In this document: piece by piece, positions 51,996-63,900 of the stretch
Layout: every line of letters begins with the position of its first letter
Numbering within the stretch: position 1 is the first letter of the stretch
Assembly (NCBI GenBank): GCA_002478865.1
Contig: DLJZ01000004.1
Location: forward strand, 26,460-90,459
Source: Hungatella sp. UBA7603
GTDB taxonomy: Bacteria; Bacillota; Clostridia; Lachnospirales; Lachnospiraceae
Direction of reading: 5' to 3'
Length of the DNA: 64,000 nucleotides
Notes under the pieces: model-generated
What the model was told of the DNA's origin: nothing
What the model saw: only the letters and a program-made list of their open reading frames with translations
Databases searched by the model: none
Made by a program: the position numbers and the translations under genes

Positions 51996-54900
51996 AATTC
52001 CAGCTTTATTCTGCTAGCCTGAAATTCTTTTTCTGTCCATTCCAGTTCCCCATAGTCAGATGCAGTATACTCTGTTACCTCAACCTGACTGCAATGCTCC
52101 ACAATAAAAGCTAATTCCTTTACAAACTCTTTTCCCAGCGATTCCATGGTTTCAACTTTATAATCGTTCTCACAATATATGATTCCCATAGAGAAAACCC
52201 CATCCTGAACTGCTCCATTGATGGTTATTCGTGTTCCAAACCTGTTTGCAGGTTCAATATCTAGACCATGTGGTAAATGGGATATAGTAAATATAGAACT
52301 TTCTTTTTGGATTCCGGCATCCAATTCCCCCAGATAATTAAAAGTAACATCCGGTATAGCATCAGCATTTATTGGGGAATCTCCTATGTTTTTCAGAATT
52401 CCGTATCCAATTCCCTTGTTTGGTACTTTTCGCAGAGTTTCCTTTACATTTCGTATATCCTGCTCAATTTCCTGCCCTATATTATTAAATAAAACAGGAT
52501 ATTCTGTGGTAAACCACCCTACGGTTCTTTCAATACTTACTTTACTGCTAATTTCTTCTCTTCCATGCCCTTCCATAATGACTGCTATGGTATTCTGCCT
52601 CATTACATGATATATGGCTCTGGTCAGCGCTGTAAGCATAAGATCATTAATTTCCGTATTATATGCTTTATTGCAGTTTCTAAGTAGGTGGCTGGTATTT
52701 CTTTTTCCTAAAGTAAATACTGCTGTGTTTACTTTACCTTCTTTTTCTGACCTATCACCATTAATTTTTAGCTTCCCGGCAGCCACTTCCTGATTAATCT
52801 GCTGCCAGTATTTCTCTTCCTTTTTCAGTCGATAACTATTCCGATAGTCACAGATTGCTTCACTCCAATCCTTAAAAGAGGTGGTTTTTGCCAGCAACTG
52901 TATTTCTTGTCCTGATTTTGCCTGGCAATATCCGCTTTCCAAATCTTCACTAATAATTCTCCACGAAACTCCATCTACTACAAGATGATGTATCACAAAA
53001 AGAAGATAGTCTCTCTCTGAAGTATGGAACAAGCCAATATTCATTAAAGGTCCTTTGCTAATATCAAAATTTTCCTGTATTTGCCCCGCCAGTTCATGAA
53101 TGTCTTTTATACTACATGAGAACTCATAAAAAGCATACCAATCTTTATCTGTAATACCTCCAATCTTCTGTATCCCATTTATAAATACTGCACGTAACAT
53201 ATCATGATGCTCTACCAGCTTTTCTGCCGTCTTATGGAGCGCTTCCACATTCATTCTTTCTGCACACTCATACAGGACGCTCTGGTTAAAATGGTTTAAA
53301 TTAATCAATCCACTTTCAAAGAAGTCTTTCTGAATCGCCATTAACGGTACCTCTCCAGTTACTTCACCCTGTACTGCATTCATGATGTCAATACTTTTCT
53401 TTGCCACCTTTGCTATATTTACCGGTGTTTGTTCCGCCAGAACAATTTTGGCGCTGGTTTTATAACCCACTTCTTTCATTCTTCCTGCAATCAGTATTGC
53501 CTTTATGGAATCGCCTCCCAGTTCAAAGAAACCATCTGTTATACTGACGCCAGAAATCCCTAACACACCTTCAAATGCCTCTACAACGATTTTTTCCACG
53601 GTATTCCTGGGGGCCACAAGCTCTCTTATCCTATGAAATTGGGGCTCTGGCAATGCCTTTCTGTCCAGCTTCCCGTTGCTGGTGACCGGTATTGCTTCTA
53701 TCTGCATAATGGATGACGGTATCATATAACCAGGCATTTTCTTTCTCAATTTATCTTTGATTTGATTACCGTCTATTTCGTGATCCGACACGATATAGGC
53801 GCACAGGAATTTAATATGATCTTCCCCGTCTTTTGCAATCACCGCAGCTTCTTTGATTTCTTCTATCTCATGCAGCCTGCTCTCAATTTCACCTAGCTCT
53901 ATCCGGAATCCCCTTATTTTTACCTGTTCATCCATTCTTCCCAGATAATCAATATTTCCATCTGGAAGCCACCGCACCAGATCACCAGAGCGATATAGCC
54001 TACCTTCACCAAATGGATTTTTTATAAACTTTGAAGCAGTAAGCTCTGGCCTGTTTAAATATCCCCGTGCAACCCCATCTCCTGCTAAGCACAACTCACC
54101 CGGCACTCCAATTCCACACAGTTCCAATCCATCTAAAATATAAGCCAGGGTATTACTAATTGGTTTGCCAATCGGTATACTTTCTACTCCCCTGGTACAC
54201 AGATACTCTGTTGCATATACAGTATCCTCTGTCGGTCCGTAAAAATTCACCAGTTCTCCAGCTGCTTTATAAGAGTTTACCAATTCCGCTGGTAATGCCT
54301 CTCCTGCGATTTGTATTCCTGTGAGCGTTCTCAGCCTCTGATCATTTTCCTTTATTTCAGCATTAAAAGCCTTAAACATTGATGGCACAAATGAAAGCTC
54401 TGTAACTTTATATTCTTCAATAGCTTCCGCAATCTTTTCCGGATCCTTTTCATCTCCGTTTGGCAATACAACAATTCTTCCGCCGCAGAGTAAGGGAGCA
54501 AAAAGCTCCCAGACAGATACATCAAAGACATTTGATGTTTTTTGGAGAATTACGCTATCTTCATTTAAAGCTCTTGACCTGATAACATATGTCAGCAGAT
54601 TCACCACATTGTGGTGCTCTATCATGGTTCCTTTCGGCACACCTGTTGTTCCCGATGTATAAATCACATAAGCCAAATCCTCGGCATGATTAATATGCTC
54701 TAAGTTTTCTGCTTCATTGATTTTCCCTGCTTCTTTAGTAAGGTCGATCTGCACACAATTTTCCGTGATTTTAAATTCCCCGGTTCCTCGAAGAACTGCT
54801 TTTGGCCTGCAGTCTTTTAGTATAAAGTCAATACGCTCTGACGGATAGTCCGGATCCAATGGAACATAAGCTCCTCCTGCTTTTAAAACAGCATATATCC

Positions 54901-57900
54901 CAACTAACATATCCAGGCTTCGTTCTGCTATAATTGCAACAAATTCGTTGGATTTTACCTGATATTGTGTTCTTAGTTTTTCCGCCAGATAATTTACTCT
55001 CCCATTAAACTCTAAATATGTAATTTGCTTATCACCAGATACAACAGCAATTTTTTCCGGTGTTCTTCTTACCTGCTCTTCGAATAAATCCACAAGCGTC
55101 TTATCAGTAAACAATTCCGCTTTTGTGTCATTAAATTCAACCATGACTTTTTCTATTTCATCACTATCCAGCATACTGATATGTTCAAGCTTCTGATCCG
55201 GATTTTCTATCATATGTTTCAACATTGTTATATAATGTTTCGCCATAATCTCCATAGTTTCCGGCTTGAATAAATCACTGCAATATTCAAAATTCACCCC
55301 ATATCCTTCTTCTGTATCTGTTATAGCAAGGATAATATCAAACTTAGCTACCGTATAATCAACCTGTACCCCTTCTATAGAAAGATCATGAGTCTCGGCT
55401 CCAGCCCCCTCCTTTTCCCTGTTGTGCATAATAAACATGATATCAAACAGTGGATTTCTTGCAATGTCTCTCTGGACATCAACAGCCTCTACCAAATCTT
55501 CAAATGGATATTCCTGATTATCGTAAGCGTTCAGACATTTATTCTTTATATGCGTAAGCAAATGACTAAAACTCTTATCCGAATACACCTCTCCCTGCAA
55601 CGCCAGCGTGTTCACAAACATACCCAACATGTTGCTGGTATCTGCATGAACTCTTCCAGAAATAGGTGTTCCTACAATAATTTTATTCTGTCTGCTATAT
55701 TTTTGAAGCATGGCCATAAAAGCAGATAGAAGTACCATAAATTCGGTTGCTTTGTGTTTCCGGGCAATTTCTTTTATCTTCTCCTTTTCATTTTTACCCA
55801 TCATGCTTACAACATTTGCTCCATGATAGTATTGCTCTGGAAGTCTTACATAGTCAGTCTTCAGTTCCAATACTGGTATTTCTCCTGCAAATTCATTCTT
55901 CCAGTATTCCGCCTGTTTCTCTAGAGATTTCCTAATCTGCCATGCACTAAAATCTTTATATTGTACCCTTAATTCCGGTAACTTCTTACCTTTATAAAGT
56001 GCCACAATTTCATTCATCATAATTGCCATACTTTCCCCATCGCTGATAATATGATGAATATCGTAAAATAGAAAATAAGCCTCATTTACTTTTACAGCCT
56101 TGACTCTGGCTAAAGGTGCTTTACTTAAGTCAAATGGCTGTACAAATTCCCTTAATAATTCCCCGATATTTACCTGGGATTCTTCACTATATTCTATTTT
56201 AATCTCTGCTTTTTCCGCTATCTTCTGTACAAGTTTTCCGTTTTCCATATGGAAACTTGTCCTGAACACTTCCTGCCTCAAAGTCAGCAGATTCAAAACC
56301 TCTTGTAATCGTATAATATCAAGATCTTTATTAATTTTCAGCACATTTGGTATGTTATAGCTGACACTTGCACCCAACATAGCATCCAGCATATACAAAC
56401 GTTTTTGCATTGGGCTCACGTCATAGCTATTTGCCTTGTCCATTAAAGGAATACTTTCATATTCTCCTTTTTCTTTTACAATGATTTTTTCTGCAATGAG
56501 TTCTGGTGTGGAAGCCAAAAAAATGTCGTGGAGAGGAATCCTGATTCCACATACTTTTTCGATTTCATTGCATAATCTTGTGGCCATTAAGGAATGTCCT
56601 CCCATCTCATAAAAGTCATCATAAATACTAATTTGCTCCACTCCTAGTATTTCCTCAAAAGCCGCCACCACAATTTCTTCTATTCTATTCCTAGGTGCTG
56701 CATATTCATTCGCAGCCCGATATATACGCTCCGGCAATGCCTTTTTATCCAGCTTTCCATTTGCGGTTAATGGCAATTCATCAATTTGCATAATGTATGC
56801 AGGCATCATATACCCCGGAAGTTTTTTGCGTAAATGCCTTTTTATCAGGTCTTCGCCTACCTCTTTATCTGCCACCACATATGCGCAAATATATTTGCTT
56901 GCTTTATTGTCATCTCTTACAATAACTGTGGCAGCCCTCACTCCTTGTATCTCATTGATTCTTGTCTCAATTTCTTTTAGCTCTATTCGAAAGCCTCTGA
57001 TTTTGACCTGCTCATCTATCCTGCCAAGATATTCGAGATTTCCATCAGTCCGCCAACGTACCAAGTCGCCTGAACGATACATGATACCTTTCCCGTATGG
57101 ATCTTCTATAAATTTTTCATATGTGAGTTCCTTGTGATTCAAATAACCACGGGCGACCCCGGCTCCGGCTACATACAATTCTCCTGGCACTCCAATTCCA
57201 CACAGTTCATTCCCGTTCCTTACATACACGGACAAAGTAGGAATTGCCGTTCCAATATTACTAATACCACTTGCTATTTCCTCTTTCCTAATGCTCTTAT
57301 AAGTTACATGAACAGTGGTTTCTGTTATGCCATACATATTTACAATTTTGCATTGCGGATTATTGTCATGCCATTCCTTAAGTTTACCAGGGTTCAGGGC
57401 TTCTCCCCCAAAGATCACATATCTTATACTATGGATAGATTTGTTATCTGTAATGTCAATTAAGTTATAAAACGAAGATGGAACCTGATTTAGTATGGTG
57501 ACTTTTTCCTTCTCCAGAAGGTCACAGAATAAAGTTGTATCTCCTGCAGTCTCTTTTGGTACGATAACCAGCCTTCCACCATATAATGTACTTCCAAACA
57601 GTTCCCATACAGAGAAATCAAAACAGTAAGAATGAAACATTGTCCAAACATCATCTTCGTTAAAGTCGAACTGGAATTTACTGTTAAACAACAATCTCAC
57701 CAGATTTTTATGCTCAATCATGACTCCTTTTGGTTTTCCTGTTGTGCCCGATGTATAAATAATATAAAGTAGGTCACTGGCTTTATTAATTCTTACGGGA
57801 TTTTCCTGACTGCCGTAATAATTATTTTCATCAAGCAAATCTATAACGGGTACTCCTATCTCTAAATGATTCTCCTCCACTGCCAGAAGAAGTACTTTTG

Positions 57901-60900
57901 CATTACAGTCCAGAATGGTATATTCCTTTCTGGTCTTGGGATAAGAGGGATCAATTGGTACATATGCACCCCCTGCTTTCATAATTCCATAAATTCCAAC
58001 AATCATTTCGAGGCATCTGTTTGCAATTATTGCAATACAATCATCAGGCTTCACATCATATTCAGCTCTGAGCTTTCCAGCCAGACAGTTGGCCCTTTGA
58101 TTCAGCTCATTATATGTGAGACTCTCACCTTCACACACAATTGCTATTTTATCCGGTGTTTTTTCAACCTGTTCTTCAAAAAGCTGAACAATTGTTTTAT
58201 CTTCAGGATATTTTGCATCTGTTTTATTATAAGTTCTTGTGAGTAATTCTATTTCTGAACAGTCTGCCATCTCCAACCTTCCGATTTCTTCTTCCGGATG
58301 ATTAATAGCGTTTTCCATCAATGTCTTTAAATGTCTCAGCAGCCATTCTATTTCATCTTTTCTATACTTGTTTGTATGATATTTAATTTCAAAGTTGAAG
58401 GTTTCTCCCATATTAACTGATAGAGTAATTCCATAGCTTGTCTGCTCCCTTACGCTTTCAAAACCAATTTCTGCTTCCTCGCTGCCCTCTTTTCTATCCG
58501 CAGCCTGTACATAATAATTTTCAAAAGCCATTAAAGTACCAATTAAACCATTGCCTAATTTGCTTCTCTTTTGAATTTCTGCCAGGGAACAATAATCATG
58601 TTCATTTCCGGCAAGTGCCTGCTCCTGCAATTTTTCTATTAAGCTCGCAAAGGTAATGCCTGGTTCTGCTTTTACCCGAACCGGTATCGTATTAATAAAT
58701 AGGCCTATCATCTGCTCAATACCTTCAATCTCTGCATTTCTGCCTGATACAACCTTTCCAAATACAATGTCATCCGTCCTGTTGTACTTTTGAAGCAGAA
58801 TTCCCCATACTGCCTCAATCAGAGTATTCACGGTTACTCCATACTTCTTGCTCACTTCATTTGCTTTTATAGTCATGACGGGCGACAGTGAAATCCCCAT
58901 ATTCTGACTTTCTTCCGCTATTGTTTCTAAACTATTCATCGGCAGAATGGCGGCCTGCTCTTCGTAATCTTCAAGAAGCTTCTCCCAGTAAATAAGACTT
59001 TCTTCTTTGTCTTTTGCTTCGATATACCTTACAAATCCTTCGTACTTTCCTGTATGTTTTTGTTTTATTTCAACTCCTGATTCTAATGATTCATAGTATT
59101 GAAATAAATTTCCATACAAAATTGAAAGGCACCATCCATCTACAATTATATGATGCTTTGTTACGATTAAGCGATAGTTCCTTTCTGGCAGCTTCACTAC
59201 ATACATTCGAATTAAAGTATCTTCTTCCAGATCAAATCCTCTTGTTACATCATTCTTCTTAAGTTCCAGAAACTCATCCTCACTGCTTACTTCCATATAA
59301 TGAAATTCTGGTATTCTTTTTTTCAGTAAAACCTGTCTTGGATTCTTAACTCCTTTATATTTAATTACGGTATGCAATATATCATGACTATCTGCCAGAA
59401 TTTCAAATGCGTTACGCATATGTTCCACATTAATACTGTTAAATTTCATTACATGCTGGAGAACATATTGTGTACTGTCTTCATTTGTCAGTTTTTCATA
59501 AAGCATACCATCCTGCAATGCTGTAAGCGGATAAATTCTTTGAATTTCTTCTCCCTTGGACTGAAATTTCTCCTTAGCTGTCTTGAACTCTTCTTCTGTC
59601 CATTCTTTTTCACCATAATCAGAAGCTGTATATTCCGTTGACACTACTCGTCTGCAGTGTTCCACGACTGCTATCAGTTCTTGTTTAAGCTGACTGCACA
59701 GATTCATGACTGTATCCGCTTTATATTCATGCTCATAATAGGTAATGCCCATTGTCAATATTCCGTTCTGAACAGCTCCGTTAATACTAATGGGAGAACC
59801 GAATCTATTTTCTGGTGCAACATTAATACCATGGGGAAGATTAGAAATTAAAAAATTTGTTTTTCCGTTTTCCTGCTCTATCCCCATGTCACCCAGATAA
59901 TTAAATGCAATATCAGGCTCTGCATCATGAATAAAAGCACTTTCGCCAATCGACTTTAATATTTGGTATCCAATTCCCTTATTTGGTATTCTGTGCAATA
60001 TTTCCTTGACATTGCAAATATCATGTTGAATTTGACCACCTATTCCCTTAAAAACAACTGGATATGCGCTTGTAAACCATCCAACTGTCCTTTCAATACT
60101 CACGTTTTCGATAATTTCTTCTCTGCCATGTGCTTCTATTTCCACAGCAACAACCTCTTGCCCCATCACCTTCCTTACAGCGCGGACTAATGCCGTAATC
60201 ATAAGGTCGTTCATCTCCGTGTTGTATGCCTTATGGCTGTTTTTTATCAAATCTCTAGTATATTCTTTCTCTAGAATGAATTGTGCTGTTTCTGGTTTAT
60301 CCACTCTCTCCATTTCCACAGCGTCACTTAATATCTTTCCTTTTATAACCTCCTGATTTACCTTTTTCCAATAAGCCTCTTCTTTTTTTAATTTATAACT
60401 ATTACGATATCGTCTGAGTTCCTGACTCCAGGCTTTAAAAGAAGTCGATTTTCGGGGAAGTGTAATTTCTCTGCCATCACTAGCCTGCCTATATCCATTT
60501 TCCAAATCTTCCGCCAGAATTCTCCATGAAACTCCATCCACCACCAGATGGTGAACTATCAGTAGGATATAATCTTTATCCGATACATGAAATACACAGA
60601 CCTTCAGTAATGGACCTTGCCCGATATCTATACTACTCTGGATAGGATTGGCCAGATCATTGATATCGTCCACATTACAGTCATATTCATAAAAATCATA
60701 CCACTGTTTATGCTCAATTCTTTCGATTTGCTGTACTCCATTCTTAAATACTACACGTAACATATCGTGATGTTCCACCAGCTTATCCAGAGCTTTTCGA
60801 AATGCAGCCATATTCAATTTTTTTACACTTTCGAACAAAAGACTCTGATTAAAATGTGCAGGATTTCTTAATCCTCTTTCAAAGAATTCTTTCTGGATTG

Positions 60901-63900
60901 CCGTAAGACTCACTTCACCAGTAATTTCTCCTTGTTGTGCATTCACCAACTGAAAATCTTTCTTTGTTACCTTTGCTATGTTTTCCGGTGTTTGCTCACC
61001 CATTATTGCTTTCACACTAGTCTGATAACCGGCCTCTTTCATCCTGCCTGCAATCCGAATTGCCTTTATGGAGTCCCCTCCCAGATCATAAAAGTGATCT
61101 GTCACACTGACATTTTCCATTCCTAGAATTGCCTCAAATGCCAACACAATTTCTTTCTCTAACGGATTTCTAGCAGCAATAAATGTTTTAGTACTCTGAT
61201 AATTCGGCTCTGGGAGCGCCCTGTAATCCGGTTTTCCATTTCTGGTTACCGGAATTGCTTCTAACTGTAAAATATATGTCGGAATCATATAATCTGGTAA
61301 TTCTTTCTGCAGCTTTTTCTTTATTTCATCAACATATACATTTTTATCAGATACAAGATAGGCACAAAGATACTTTTCTGCGTTCCTGTCTTCTCGTGCA
61401 AGTACTATTGCTTCTTTTATTTCAGGAAATTCATACAATTTATATTTTATTTCTGCTAACTCAACTCGAAATCCTCTAATTTTAATCTGTTCATCAATTC
61501 TACCCAAATATTCGATTGTGCCATCAGGAAGCCACTTGGCTAAATCACCGGAATAATATAGCCGGCCTTCTCCATATGGGTTAGGAATGAATTTTTCGTT
61601 TGTCAGTTCGGGTCTGTTCAAATAGCCGCGCGCCACGCCATCTCCAGCTATGCACAATTCTCCTGGAACACCAATTCCACAGAGTTCTTTTCCATTTCGT
61701 ATATAAACCGAAACATTTGGTGCTGGCTTACCGATTGGTATTTTTAATGGAACCCTTTCTCCTTTTTGATATCTCCAATATGTAGCTGATACTGTGTTTT
61801 CTGTCGGCCCATATGAATTTATGTATTCGTGTTCAACGTTGGACAATATCTCTTTTGAAGCTTCTGAACCTGCTGTAATTAATATTTTAACCGTATCATA
61901 TTTCATGTGTACCGCATATTGTGGCGGCAGAGCAATAATATCTATTTTTCTACTTTCAATTACAGCTCTTAACTCGTTTAAATCATGGATTTGATCTTCA
62001 TTCAACACAATAAGGGTTGATCCGGTTAGTAATCCCATCATAATTTCCCATACGGAACCGTCAAAAATGTAATTATGGAACATTCCCACCACATGTTCAG
62101 ATGTGATATTTAAGTCCACTTTAAACAGGTTAATCAGGTTATGTACCCCTTTATTTTCTACCATGACACCCTTAGGATTTCCTGTCGTTCCCGATGTATA
62201 TATTATATATAACAGATCAGACGCACTATTAATTAGCTCAAGGTTTTCCCCATTATCTGTATAATTACTCTCATCAAAAAGATTGATTAATGGTATTGTT
62301 CCATGATACTTATAATTTCTACATGCGGTTAATATGACCTTCGGCTTACAGTCTGCCAACATAAAATCAATTCTGTCTTCGGGATAAGTAGGGTCGATAG
62401 GCACATAAGCTCCACCCGATTTGATTGCAACAAAAATTGCCTCAATCATTTCAATTCCTCGCTCTGCTATGATTGCAATAAAATCACCTGGTTTAATGCC
62501 AAACTCTTTTCTTAATTTGCCTGCCAGACTGTTTGCTCTTCTGTTAATTTCAGAATAAGTATATTGCCTGTTTTCAAATATTACGGCTGCCTTATCCGGT
62601 CTGTCTTTTACCTGCTCTTCAAATAATTCTGCAATTGTCTTTTGTTTATTATAATCTACAGTTGTCTTATTAAACTGTTTTAGTATATTATCTTCTTCCG
62701 CCTCATCAAGCATGCTGATATCTTCCAGTTTTAAATTTGGATGCTCCAGTGCTTGTTCCAGAAGTACTGTATAGTGTTTTGCCATTAGTTCTATGGTTTC
62801 CGGACTGAAAAGATCTGTACTATACTCAAAGTCTATTGCATATCCTTCGCCTATCTCTGTTACTGATAGGGTAATGTCAAACTTGGATACCGTGTAAACC
62901 ACCGGAACTCCTTTTATGGACAGTCTGCCTTCTCCAATTTCTGCCCCTTCATTATTTTGAAATACAAACATCACATCAAACAGCGGATTTCTGGAAAGGT
63001 CTCTCGGTACTTGTACAGTTTCTACCAGCTCCTCAAAAGGATATTCCTGATTATCATACGCTTTCAAGCATTTGTTCTTGATTTCTTTCAGAAGTCTGCT
63101 AAAGCTCTGATTCGGACATACATCTCCCTTTAATGCCAGCGTATTAACAAACATCCCTAACATTTGATGGGTATCTGCATGAACTCTTCCAGAGATTGGA
63201 GTCCCTACAATAATCTCTTGTTGTCTGCTGTATTTGTGCAACATTGTGAGGAAAGCTGACAACATGACCATAAATTCCGTTGCTTTATACTCTTTGGCCA
63301 GCGCTTCGACTCTCTCCTTTATTCTTTTTTCAACCCGGCGTTTAATTGTTGCACCACGGAAGCTCTGTTCCTGTGGTCTCACATAATCTGTCTTCAGGTC
63401 CAAAACCGGTATTTCCCCTTCAAATTCAGATTTCCAATAAGCTGCCTGGTCCTCTATCTTCCGTTTATTCTGCCATAGGCTGAAATCTTTATATTGTACC
63501 CGTAATTCAGGCAGTTTCCTTCCTGCATAAAGAGCTGTAATTTCCGACAGCATAACCGGTATACTTCCACCATCACTGATTATATGATGAATGTCATAAA
63601 AAAGGAGATAGGTATCTTTTATTCTGACAACTTTAACTCTTGCCAGCGGTGCCTCGCTTAAGTCAAAAGGTTTTACGAAATCCAGAAACTCTTCCTGTAT
63701 GCTGATTTCGTCCTGCTCGCAGTATTCTATGTTCAGTTCTACTTTCTCTGCTATTTTCTGAACTGGTTCACCATTTTCCATATGAAAGCTGGTTCGGAAA
63801 ACTTCTTCTCTTTTAACCAACTGATCAAGAGCGTCCTGCAGCCTGTCTATGTCAAAGCTACCTGTTATATTTAAAATACCTGGGATGTTATAATTAGTAC

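Noticed and set aside
48306..63000. Many plus-strand open frames of 60-126 codons inside the NRPS region
   Set aside because: They are antisense shadows of one continuous, domain-complete minus-strand gene and lack ribosome sites and family features.
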